Assembly (NCBI GenBank): GCA_949432885.1
Contig: CASQXY010000003.1
Span: forward strand, 1 to 64,000
Direction: 5' to 3'
DNA from: an uncultured bacterium
GTDB taxonomy: Bacteria > Bacillota > Clostridia > Christensenellales > CAG-917
Length of the DNA: 64,000 bases
How positions within the stretch are numbered: the first letter of the stretch is position 1; each line of letters begins with the position of its first letter. A model generated the notes under the pieces. It was not told the DNA's origin. It did no database searches and saw nothing but the letters and a program-made list of their open reading frames with translations. Positions 1-12,561 of the stretch are shown here, one piece after another. The translations under genes were made by a program, and so were the position numbers.

Positions 1-301
1 TTTGTTAATCGTGAGCCTACTATATTTTTTATCAGTTCATTTAATTCGCAAGCAATCATAATTTATCTTTTTAAATGGCGGAAAGAAACATATATATGAT
101 TAACATTCATCTTTGTTGATTACGTTATTCAGCGGAAGAGCCGGTGGAACAAAATCCACAATAGAATATGCCAAGCAACAGGGATTGGAGATTATAATTA
201 TTAAACCATAAATTTTGCGGCGGACAAAAAATAAAATTCGCTGTACAAAATTTCTGCGCTGTGCTATTATAATGTCAATCATCTTAAAAGGAGAGAGAAC
301 A

Positions 302-472
302 ATGCCCAGAATTATCAGTGACGAATGCATACAGTGCGGCGCGTGCGCGGATACCTGCCCCGTCGGAGCAATCGCAGAAGGCGACAGCAAGTACGTGGTC
401 GACCCCGACCAGTGCATCGATTGCGGTGCATGCGAGGACGGATGCCCCGTAAGCGCAATTTCGGAAGCGTAA
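302..472 (+). CDS. 2[4Fe-4S] ferredoxin
   Basis: Two CxxCxxCxxxCP motifs (CIQCGACADTCP, CIDCGACEDGCP); GGAGAG ribosome-binding site before ATG at 302. Confidence 0.95.
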   Translation: MPRIISDECIQCGACADTCPVGAIAEGDSKYVVDPDQCIDCGACEDGCPVSAISEA

Positions 473-486
473 TTAAAACAAAGGAA

Positions 487-513
487 AAAGACGCTCGCAT
501 GAGCGTCTTTTTT
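487..513 (+). terminator. Rho-independent terminator
   Basis: AAAGACGCTC-GCAT-GAGCGTCTTTTTT. Confidence 0.85.
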
Positions 514-604
514 ATTTTCCGTTTATTTTTATTTGCTATTAAATTGTATTATAGATATTTTGTAATACATCTTTAGTATTCCGCGTTAAGCGAAAGATTG
601 CAAT

Positions 605-850
605 TTATTGCTCTTGCTTTTGGGGTTTGAGAAAGAGTACGCCGCGGGTATGCACGTCCGCGTAGGAAAAGGTTTTCAGCTCGCCCGTGTCCAGCTTGAC
701 GGAAAATACCGCAGGAAAGAGCGCGGTCACTTCGCCGTGGCACAGAGTACTTTTTCCTCTGCCTCCGTTTATCTTTATGAGCACGGGAATGTTGAGCAGT
801 TTTTTGACTCTCTCTTTGGTTGTGTCGAGGTTTTGTCCTATTTCTCTCAT
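605..850 (-). CDS. veg: Veg family protein
   Basis: Small protein with VLIKINGGRGKSTLCHGEV...FSVKLDTGE...FSYADVHT, typical of Veg. Confidence 0.75.
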   Translation of the reverse strand: MREIGQNLDTTKERVKKLLNIPVLIKINGGRGKSTLCHGEVTALFPAVFSVKLDTGELKTFSYADVHTRGVLFLKPQKQEQ

Positions 851-924
851 AGCAAGATTATTGACCGGAATAAATCATATTATTCAATTTTGTAGCATAG
901 GATTTAATCGAAATGGAGGAGTCT

Positions 925-2421
925 ATGTTTGATTTTGATAAACTGAGTGTCAGCAAGTTTTATGTTGCGCCGTCGGTGGAGAGGGTTGTTGAGTTCTCTC
1001 CTCCCGGTCTCGATATGCAGAATATTGCGAAGGTGCTGTCTCTCGCCGTAGAGGCAAAGAGCAGTTCGGTGGACGTGTACGACGGCTACGCGCAGGTGGG
1101 CGGCAGGACGAACTTCCGCCTTACCTATCTGGATAAAGACGGCAATCCCAGAGGAGTTGACTACAACGCGGATTTCACCGTGCGTGTGGACGGCGAGTTT
1201 ACGTCGGACGACGCAGTCAATCCCGTGATAAAAGTTGTGGAATCCGACGCGCAGGCGAACGACAGTCTTATGCTTTCGGCTGTGCTTGAAGTTTCCGTCA
1301 GTGCGCAGAGAAGAGACGAGATAGAGGCGCTTATAGGAGCGGAGCAGTGCTACAAGACCACCCGCGGCATATATCTTCCCTCATTTATAGCCTCTAAGAC
1401 GACGGTCGCACCCTTTGAGGACGAGGCGGAAGTCGGCGGTGAAATAGGCGCCGTTTTGGGACTCAACACCAACGTAGCGGTCAAACGCGCCGAGGCTACG
1501 GACGGCGGAGTTATTGCTGGCGCCAACGTATACGCGGTTGTGACCTATGTCGAAAGCGGTGAGATAAAGCAGAAGGAATTTACAATCGAACTCGAAGAGG
1601 AGCTCAATCTCGACGGCGTTCAGACGGGCGACAGCATTTGCGTTCAGGCGAACGTAAAATCCGCAAAAATAGTTTTGCAGGGCGTGACCGACGACAACGT
1701 GATAAAGGTCGAGGGTGAGGTGTCGTTCAGAGTGCAGGCGTATAGATGCTCCGAGGTCGAGGTTATAGACGATTTGTTTACGCTCACAAACGAGGTTACG
1801 ATAACGCGTGAGAGAGCGGATTACGTTTGCTTTGACGGTTGCGGATTCTTCCGCGAACACGTATCCGGCACTGCGGTGCTCGGCGACAACAGGGCGGCGG
1901 TGCTCGGCATAAACGCGCTTCCTTACGCCAGATGCTACACCTCCAAGGCGTTTGTGGACGAGGACGGAAAGCTGGTTGTCGAGGGCATTGTAAACACCGA
2001 TATAATCTATAACGACGAAAACGGCTACAACTCCGTGCGCACGGAAATTCCTTTCTCCCTTACAATAGAGAGCGTACAGCCTTTCTCGAAGACGGTAAAG
2101 GTCTGCTGCGGCGTCGAAGAGATTAGCGCGAGGGCGAGAAAGGAAAGGGAAATCGACGTCGAGCTGAGCATGAGCGTGGAGGTCTGCGGTTACAGCGACG
2201 TTACGGTCGAGTATATTTCCGCGGTGGAGCTTGGCGAGGAGAAGCCTCAAAACAGGTCCGCGCTGTCGCTGTACATTTCCAACGACGGCGACGAGATTTT
2301 GGATTTGTGCAAGGCACTCACCGCTATGCCCGAAGACATAATGGCTCAAAATCCCTCTCTCCAATTCCCATTGCATGAGGGCGAAAGAGTGATTTATTTC
2401 AGAAGTATCAAGACGGCGTAA
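925..2421 (+). CDS. DUF3794/SPOCS domain protein (SipL-like)
   Basis: Repeated DUF3794-like segments; start at 925 preferred because GGAGG lies just upstream (ORF opens at 913). Confidence 0.7.
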   Translation: MFDFDKLSVSKFYVAPSVERVVEFSPPGLDMQNIAKVLSLAVEAKSSSVDVYDGYAQVGGRTNFRLTYLDKDGNPRGVDYNADFTVRVDGEFTSDDAVNPVIKVVESDAQANDSLMLSAVLEVSVSAQRRDEIEALIGAEQCYKTTRGIYLPSFIASKTTVAPFEDEAEVGGEIGAVLGLNTNVAVKRAEATDGGVIAGANVYAVVTYVESGEIKQKEFTIELEEELNLDGVQTGDSICVQANVKSAKIVLQGVTDDNVIKVEGEVSFRVQAYRCSEVEVIDDLFTLTNEVTITRERADYVCFDGCGFFREHVSGTAVLGDNRAAVLGINALPYARCYTSKAFVDEDGKLVVEGIVNTDIIYNDENGYNSVRTEIPFSLTIESVQPFSKTVKVCCGVEEISARARKEREIDVELSMSVEVCGYSDVTVEYISAVELGEEKPQNRSALSLYISNDGDEILDLCKALTAMPEDIMAQNPSLQFPLHEGERVIYFRSIKTA

Positions 2422-2446
2422 GTTTAAGATACGGAACTTTCCGACA

Positions 2447-2473
2447 AAGACAGCCGCTATATGCGGCTGTCTT
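2447..2473. terminator. Terminator hairpin
   Basis: AAGACAGCCGC-TATAT-GCGGCTGTCTT. Confidence 0.7.
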
Positions 2474-2558
2474 AATTTATATGTTTTGTTATACAATAAG
2501 CTGTTTAAATATTCAAATTCATATATAAAGCATCTGTTTTGTAAAATATGAGTGTGAA

Positions 2559-4052
2559 TTATGCGCGTTTTGATTGCGGCATTACGGCGTTTTTGGCTTT
2601 TTCAAACCATTCCTCTGCCATGAGCTTATAGCCGTTGATTTTTTCCGCGCACTCCTCCTGCGCGGTTTCTACGCGCAGCGCTATCGTATCCGATAAGGCT
2701 TCGATTTGAGACAGCTCGCCGTCCGTCAGCTTCATATCGTCGTAGGCGGCTTTTGTCATTTCTCCCAAAACCTGTATGGAAGCGTCTAGGTTTTCGAGCG
2801 TGTTTGTATTTATAAACGAGAATATGGACGCGTCAACGGTTACTGAATCCGTAAAGGGCAAATCCTGCATATTGTTTGCGGATACAAGGTCTACGGTTGC
2901 GTTGAGAATATCGTTCAGCACCGCGTGCGTATTGCCTATAACCTCGTCGGTCTCGAAAACTTCCAAAATTTCGGTTTTGATAGTTTTGTACAGGTCCGCG
3001 ATTCGGGCTTTCTTATTTGGTTCGGCGGTGCGATACAGCGTGTTTACAAACGAGTTGAGATTTTTTGCCGTAATGCCCGAGCCCGCGCATTGCAGAGCTG
3101 ACGCAAATTCTTCAAATTGCATTTGCAGATGCGGAGACAGCAGTCCGTAAACGGGGCGCAGGTCTTCTTCGCTTAATATCGGATTGGAAATATAATCGTC
3201 TATGAGCTTGCGGCAATGCTTCAAATATTCGTACGCGGAACGGAGCGCGACGTATCTGGACGCATACAGCGTTCTTGCGCGGTATTGCATAGATTGGAGC
3301 GTATTGTCGGCGTTTATTGATTTGCCGAAGAAGTAGGTCACGTACAGACTGTCCTTTGCAAACAGGCGCGCCCCCTCGTATACGTATCTGGCGCGCGTTG
3401 TTGCGTTTGCAAGAGAGGCGTCGAGGTTCTCCGTCGTTTCCGACCAGACGGTTTGTATAAGCGCTATCAATTCCTCGACGGGCATTGCGCGCGAGCCGTC
3501 GAAAGAGCACACGGAAGCCGCGCGCTTCATAAGTCTGAATCTTTGGACGGAGACGTCCGCGTAAACGGGGTTTTGGGATATGAGTATGTCGAGCTCGGTG
3601 GCAAGGGCGACGTCATTCTCGTCCGCGCTTGAAATCTCGACAGCCGCGCCGCATTTCAATGCCGACGAAACAAGCTGTTGCTTTACGGTCTCGTAGCTTA
3701 GGTCCTCTTTCGCGGAAGCAACCGAAAGACCTATGTTTGCCGCGGGATTGAGATATCCGCAGGAGACCGCGAGCGACATGAGATTGTTGAGCGCGATATT
3801 CAAAGGCACTCCCACAAGTCCGCCTTCGTTGTAGAGCATGACCTTCGCGTCCGTGTTTTCGCCCGAAATGCCGAGAACAACGTCGTTCGCGTCTACGATG
3901 AGCTCCACGGACGGATTTATGTCTACGCATATAAACGCGACAGCGCCGTTTGCGCAGTCGTCGCTGTTGTTGCACGCGACAAAAAGACAGCCTGCCGCGG
4001 CTGTAAGACACAGGATTGAAAGTATCGTTAAAACGGCTTTGCGCGTGCGCAT
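2559..4052 (-). CDS. Lipoprotein with RsgI-like extracytoplasmic motif
   Basis: Signal peptide with lipobox-like LFVAC; 'VDINPSVELIVDANDVVLGISGENTDAKVML' resembles the periplasmic domain of RsgI-type proteins. Confidence 0.6.
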   Translation of the reverse strand: MRTRKAVLTILSILCLTAAAGCLFVACNNSDDCANGAVAFICVDINPSVELIVDANDVVLGISGENTDAKVMLYNEGGLVGVPLNIALNNLMSLAVSCGYLNPAANIGLSVASAKEDLSYETVKQQLVSSALKCGAAVEISSADENDVALATELDILISQNPVYADVSVQRFRLMKRAASVCSFDGSRAMPVEELIALIQTVWSETTENLDASLANATTRARYVYEGARLFAKDSLYVTYFFGKSINADNTLQSMQYRARTLYASRYVALRSAYEYLKHCRKLIDDYISNPILSEEDLRPVYGLLSPHLQMQFEEFASALQCAGSGITAKNLNSFVNTLYRTAEPNKKARIADLYKTIKTEILEVFETDEVIGNTHAVLNDILNATVDLVSANNMQDLPFTDSVTVDASIFSFINTNTLENLDASIQVLGEMTKAAYDDMKLTDGELSQIEALSDTIALRVETAQEECAEKINGYKLMAEEWFEKAKNAVMPQSKRA

Positions 4053-4254
4053 ATCCGACTCCTTTTCAGTTTATAGTCCTAATGTAATGTCACAAAATAA
4101 ATTAACGCTAAACCGCAAATAAATATTTTTTATGAGTTTGAGGGCTGCGGGGATTTGCGCGGCGCGGACTAAATCTGTATGAAAGAAAATCCGTTTCTTT
4201 TCCGTCTGACAATTTAATGTTGTTGGCTTGGGAAAGATATGGTAAAATAAAACT

Positions 4255-4794
4255 ATGACCAAACAAGAGCTGGACAGAAAAATGCTGCTTTTGCAGCAGG
4301 GCGACGAACAGGCGTTCGAGGATATCTACAACGATACCCGACGGGGTCTGTTTGCGTTTATTCTGTCTATCTGCCGCAATTATCACACCGCAGAGGACAT
4401 GATGCAGACCGCGTATATCAGGCTTAGAACAAGCATTGCCTCCTATAAAGCGGGCGGCAACGCTTACGCGTGGCTGTATACTATCGCCAAAAACGCAACT
4501 CTCACCGAGATGAAGCGCTTAAAGCGCGAGACCCCCGTCGATATGGACGACCCTTCCTCCCAATACGGCTGGTATACGATGAACGAGGTGGGCGCGCCCG
4601 TCACCGCGGTGATGAACAGGGTGCTTTCCGAAAACGAGAGGCAGATAGTCACGCTTCATATAATTTCGGGATTTAAGCACAGGGAGATAGCCGAGATTCT
4701 TCAAAAGCCGCTCGGCACCGTGCTTTGGACTTATAACAACGCTCTTGCGAAGCTGAAAAGGGCTATCGAAAAGGAGAGGGAATATGAAGATTAA
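4255..4794 (+). CDS. ECF-type RNA polymerase sigma factor
   Basis: Sigma70 region 2 (YHTAEDMMQTAYIRL) and region 4 (HREIAEILQKPLGTVLWTYNNALAKLKRA). Confidence 0.9.
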   Translation: MTKQELDRKMLLLQQGDEQAFEDIYNDTRRGLFAFILSICRNYHTAEDMMQTAYIRLRTSIASYKAGGNAYAWLYTIAKNATLTEMKRLKRETPVDMDDPSSQYGWYTMNEVGAPVTAVMNRVLSENERQIVTLHIISGFKHREIAEILQKPLGTVLWTYNNALAKLKRAIEKEREYED

Positions 4795-5341
4795 AGATAT
4801 AGAAAAGATTCTCAAATCCGAAAGGGAGGCGGAAAATATCCCCGACGTATACGCCTCGGCAAAAAAAGCCCCTCTCAACAAGCTGCTGTCGGGAGAAACG
4901 CCCGCCCGAGCGTTTCAGAAGCAGGTTGTTATGAGACTGCTCGTCACGGCTCTTATACTGTTTGCGGTCGCCGCCGTCTGTATCGGCGCAATGTGGCTGT
5001 CAAAGCCCGCAAGCCCCACCATACCCGACTGCAACGTCGAGGTCAAGGTGATAAGCGGCGGGGTCCCTACCGTTTACAGCATAGTCGTCAAAAACGAATT
5101 CGATATAGCCTCCGTATTAAAGAGCGACGGAAAGGACGCGCAGGAAGAGAACGCTGAGGTGATAGCTCCTTGCGATATAGAGGACTTTATTGTATTGAAA
5201 GACGGAGATGAAGTGTTTATTATGTCAAAATCCGCAGATTTTGACAGAGCCCTCAGAGTTGCGAACAGAGTGCTTGCCGATTTGCGCTATGCATACGGAG
5301 ATATATTCTCGGCGTCCGAGATAGGGGTTGAGGGAGAGTAA
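4784..5341 (+). CDS. Putative anti-sigma factor, single-pass membrane protein
   Basis: ATG overlaps the sigma factor end by 11 nt; short N-terminal cytosolic part, one TM (VVMRLLVTALILFAVAAVCIGAMWL). Confidence 0.5.
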   Translation: MKIKDIEKILKSEREAENIPDVYASAKKAPLNKLLSGETPARAFQKQVVMRLLVTALILFAVAAVCIGAMWLSKPASPTIPDCNVEVKVISGGVPTVYSIVVKNEFDIASVLKSDGKDAQEENAEVIAPCDIEDFIVLKDGDEVFIMSKSADFDRALRVANRVLADLRYAYGDIFSASEIGVEGE

Positions 5342-5540
5342 ACATAAGCAGTCGGTAGGTCATTATACGAGTCGCGCGTCCGAGTTTTTGCGGGAGCGCG
5401 ATTTTCATATTGGACAGAGAACAATTTTCGGTTGATATTGCGGCGATTTGGCTGTATAATAGATTCTATTAAATAAAACATACTAATTTCAGTTATTCTT
5501 CGCACGCGGGCGTATGCGCGCGGCGTGCATTGGAGCGAAT

Positions 5541-8222
5541 ATGAAAAAGATACTGATGACAATCCTTGCGCTTTGCTTTGCGGCATTGCTTTGCGTATCG
5601 CTTGTAGCTTGCAATCCGGACGGCTCGGACGGCTCCGGCGGCTCGGGGCAAAACCAATACGAGACGGCGAAATACACCGTCACCTTCAATACGGACGGCG
5701 GGCTGGCGCTTGAAAATTCCACTCTTACGGGGATTGCGTACGGCAGTTATATTCAACCGCCCAAGGACGAGAACGGAAATCTGAGAATTCCGCGTAAAAT
5801 AGGCTACACCTTCAAGTATTGGTCCAAGGACGGCACGACGGAATTCAATTTTAACACCACGCCTATAACCGCCAATACCACTCTCGTGGCGAAGTACGAC
5901 GCAAACACGTACATTCACAACTTCGACTTGACGGCGAAGCTTGTGTACAATTCGGACGGAACGTACGATATCGAGGAAAATGCCAGAGACGAGCAAAAGG
6001 TGCATTTGGGCGCGGCGGATTATATCGAAAATGAAACTACCATAAAATCCGAGTACGGCTCGGTTGGCAAGCTAAACTGTCCTACGGCGGACGAGGTGAA
6101 CGGCGTAACGCCCAAGTTCTGCTTCTGGTACTATATCGCGGAGAAGGACGGCAAGAAACAGCCCGTTCAGTTTACGGGCTGGAAGGTTGACAGCGAGGAA
6201 AGCGACAATCAGGTCAATATGCTTTCCAAGTATGCGTTCGATTATAAGTTGAAGCTGTATCCCATGTTCGACGACAATCTGCCTGAGGTCAAGGTGGAAT
6301 TCAGAGACGACCCCAAGTATTCCGAAATGCTATATTCCGAAATGAGTTACAGATTCGGGAAAAAAATCCCCGTCAGCGTAACGGGCGAAGTCAATGCGAC
6401 GAAAAACGGCTATATCTTCAATTATTGGTATTATAAGGTCGAAACCGAAAACAACGACGGAGAGAGCACGTTTAAGGAAGAAAAATTTATTTTCGACGAG
6501 CCCGAAGTGACCGCAACCTCTCCTATGGACGCGGCGGCGGCTCCCGACAACTTTACGCCCGTCACGCTTTCGCTCTATGCGAAATGGACGAGAGAGATAA
6601 ATATTTCGTCCTACGAGGATTATAAGCGCATTTACGACGAGCTGAGAAGCGACGACGAAGAAGTCAAAAAGAACGTCGAAGATATTCTCAACGCGACCAT
6701 AAATATTAGAGCGGATTTGACTTTTGGAAGCAACGCGCTCGAACCTCTTTTCGACAGCGAACACGTGTTCAAGGGAGTTATAGACGGCGGCGTCTATTCG
6801 GGCGGCAACTATGACAGCAGCAATAAGATTATAGGCGGTCTGTTCGGAAACGCCTCGCACGCATCGGTGTTCGGATACAGCGACGGCGTTATCAGAAATA
6901 TTATCTTTGAAGACGTTATGCTCGGCATAACCGCGGAAGACGGCGGCAAATATAACGACTCCGTTTATATCGGAGGAATTACCACGGTCAACGGCGGAAC
7001 TATTAACAACTGCGAAATCACTTTCAACGTCAACAACGGAATCGAGAATCTGCACACTGTCGTTTTCGGCGGAATAAGCGCCGTAAACAGAGCGACAAGC
7101 AAAAATACCACGGGCATTATAACCAAATGCAACGTGAAAATTGACGGATTCACCGCGGACTGCGAGGCGTTGACTTTCGGCGGTATCGCAGGCGAGACCA
7201 ACGCTTCGTCGAAAATTTCCTTCTGCACCGCGAATATACGCGTTGCCGAGATAAATTGCACGGACGACGGATTGTCTTCCAACGGCAGAGCCAAACTTAT
7301 ATTCGGCGGCATCGCGGGCTCTAACGGCGGCGGTATAGAATGCTCCACCTCCAAAACCGCGGTTGAAAAGGCGGTCTGTCTTACGGAATTCGTATTAGGC
7401 GGTGTTGCGGGCATAAATATGGGAAATATTCAGAAGACGGATTCCGACGTTGCTCTGTGCTCCGAAAGCGCGCCCGCTAAGGTCGGCGGCTCCATTCTGC
7501 AAATGACGTGCGTAGGCGGCATGGTCGGCAAAAACGAGGGCTGGGCGTATAACAGCTATTGTAACGCGGAGCTTTATATCGCAGTGGAGAACAAGCCCGA
7601 CGCCGACAGCATAATTGCCGTAGGCGGCATCATGGGCAATAATTTCAGCGATAAAACAGATAAAAATTCCGCTGTGACTTCGGGTATCGGCGCAATCAAC
7701 TCCTGCTATTCGACGGGACAGATTGTCGTTACGATTGGCGAAGGCATTGAAAACGTTGCGGTGTATGCGGGCGGCATCGCGGGCAGATACAAACAGAGCA
7801 ACGTGGAAGTGTGCAAGGTCGGCACGCTGTTTACGTCGGTCGGAATCGACGTCAGCAACCAAGGTAAATCCGTCATCGGATATCTGTTCGGGGAAATGGC
7901 GAAGGGTTCTTCCGTGAACGCAAAATCCTTTTATGCAAAAGAGACGAAGCTCGTTTTGAACGGAGTGACGTACGAAAAGGCGGAAGACGCGGAAAAAGGC
8001 AATTTTGAAATCACCTCCGCGGGTACGGTTACGGATATAGCGAATTTCTCGGACGCGAATTGGACGGTAGGCGCGCAGGGCAATGAATCCACGCTCGGCT
8101 TCTCGGGACTTATCTGGGAAGTCAGAGAGGGCAAGCTCACATTCGTGGAACCGCGTACTCCCGTTTCCGGTTCAAACAAAAATGAGCGCATAAGGCGTGT
8201 CGAAAATAGTTTGTCACATTAA
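5541..8222 (+). CDS. Large lipoprotein with InlB B-repeat-like and GLUG-like beta-helix repeats
   Basis: Lipobox LVAC; 'YTVTFNTDGG...GYTFKYWSKDG' B-repeat; many 'FGGIAG.NGG' repeats; start moved to the Met before the signal peptide. Confidence 0.75.
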   Translation: MKKILMTILALCFAALLCVSLVACNPDGSDGSGGSGQNQYETAKYTVTFNTDGGLALENSTLTGIAYGSYIQPPKDENGNLRIPRKIGYTFKYWSKDGTTEFNFNTTPITANTTLVAKYDANTYIHNFDLTAKLVYNSDGTYDIEENARDEQKVHLGAADYIENETTIKSEYGSVGKLNCPTADEVNGVTPKFCFWYYIAEKDGKKQPVQFTGWKVDSEESDNQVNMLSKYAFDYKLKLYPMFDDNLPEVKVEFRDDPKYSEMLYSEMSYRFGKKIPVSVTGEVNATKNGYIFNYWYYKVETENNDGESTFKEEKFIFDEPEVTATSPMDAAAAPDNFTPVTLSLYAKWTREINISSYEDYKRIYDELRSDDEEVKKNVEDILNATINIRADLTFGSNALEPLFDSEHVFKGVIDGGVYSGGNYDSSNKIIGGLFGNASHASVFGYSDGVIRNIIFEDVMLGITAEDGGKYNDSVYIGGITTVNGGTINNCEITFNVNNGIENLHTVVFGGISAVNRATSKNTTGIITKCNVKIDGFTADCEALTFGGIAGETNASSKISFCTANIRVAEINCTDDGLSSNGRAKLIFGGIAGSNGGGIECSTSKTAVEKAVCLTEFVLGGVAGINMGNIQKTDSDVALCSESAPAKVGGSILQMTCVGGMVGKNEGWAYNSYCNAELYIAVENKPDADSIIAVGGIMGNNFSDKTDKNSAVTSGIGAINSCYSTGQIVVTIGEGIENVAVYAGGIAGRYKQSNVEVCKVGTLFTSVGIDVSNQGKSVIGYLFGEMAKGSSVNAKSFYAKETKLVLNGVTYEKAEDAEKGNFEITSAGTVTDIANFSDANWTVGAQGNESTLGFSGLIWEVREGKLTFVEPRTPVSGSNKNERIRRVENSLSH

Positions 8223-8238
8223 ACGTTCGTTATTTATC

Positions 8239-8271
8239 AAATACGGTTGGCGCGTATCGCCAACCGTATTT
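8239..8271 (+). terminator. Terminator hairpin
   Basis: AATACGGTTGGC...GCCAACCGTATT. Confidence 0.75.
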
Positions 8272-8330
8272 AATTACATAACGCTTTCGGATTTGTAAAA
8301 CAGGAACGGAAGAAAATCGTTAGCGCCTGC

Positions 8331-8489
8331 TTACAACTCGCTGTCTATCAGACTGAGTATGATTTTTCTGCCGTCCTTCAAGTAGATATAAAACATATTC
8401 CCCATAGCTTTATCGATGTAATGAACACTTTCCACTTCTTCAATTTCTGTTGCTACCAGTTCACCGATTGTAATAAGCAAGTCATCCAT
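8331..8489 (-). CDS. Small protein of unknown function (52 aa)
   Basis: Not in the supplied ORF track (short). Translates as MDDLLITIGELVATEIEEVESVHYIDKAMGNMFYIYLKDGRKIILSLIDSEL; GGAGGC ribosome-binding site upstream. Confidence 0.6.
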   Translation of the reverse strand: MDDLLITIGELVATEIEEVESVHYIDKAMGNMFYIYLKDGRKIILSLIDSEL

Positions 8490-8763
8490 AAATAGCCTCC
8501 TGAATGTAAGTATACGGGATTGGAAGTTGATTTATTTCAAAATCCAAATATAGTTTAAGGTTATTAAATTGCATTAGTCAACATAGGGTTGTCAATAAAA
8601 TAGGGTTTACGGCACTAATTTTGTCGATTTTTGTTTATTAGGGTATTCGTCTTGGGAAAAAATCGACTTTATAATGCAATTATTTCCATAATATCGCGTA
8701 ATTTTATGACGTATTTTGTCGACGGTATATATTAGGAAAGAAAACGTTACGCTGCCGTTCAAT

Positions 8764-8793
8764 AAAAGCCTCCCAAAATCTCGGGAGGCTTTT
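8764..8793 (-). terminator. Terminator of the PFOR gene
   Basis: AAAAGCCTCCC-AAAATCTC-GGGAGGCTTTT immediately downstream of the minus-strand CDS. Confidence 0.8.
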
Positions 8794-8826
8794 AGGACGG
8801 AACTCAGCGACCGTCATACGCTTATA

Positions 8827-12408
<3,582 letters not shown>

Positions 12409-12470
12409 TTATTAATTATATCTATATTAAATTTGTAAGTCAATAAAATTTTGCCCAAACGTCAAGCGCG

Positions 12471-12513
12471 CGCGATATAATCAATATTAAGCGCGCTTTA
12501 ATATTATATCGCG
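12471..12513. promoter_or_regulatory. Long palindrome in a divergent promoter region
   Basis: CGCGATATAAT (12471-12481) / ATTATATCGCG (12503-12513), perfect 11-bp arms around near-palindromic ATTAAGCGCGCTTTAAT. Confidence 0.6.
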
Positions 12514-12549
12514 TTGAGTTTTACACTTCCATTATTTGAAAAATAATGA

Positions 12550-12555
12550 TATACT
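12550..12555 (+). promoter_or_regulatory. Putative -10 box (TATACT) 6 nt upstream of the ATG
   Basis: aatgaTATACTgtttccATG; no Shine-Dalgarno between it and the ATG; -35 is weak. Confidence 0.35.
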
Positions 12556-12561
12556 GTTTCC

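Noticed and set aside
1381-2496. Long antisense ORF (371 aa, minus strand)
   Set aside because: Fully opposite the DUF3794 gene, Arg/His/Val-rich shadow composition, no recognisable motif.
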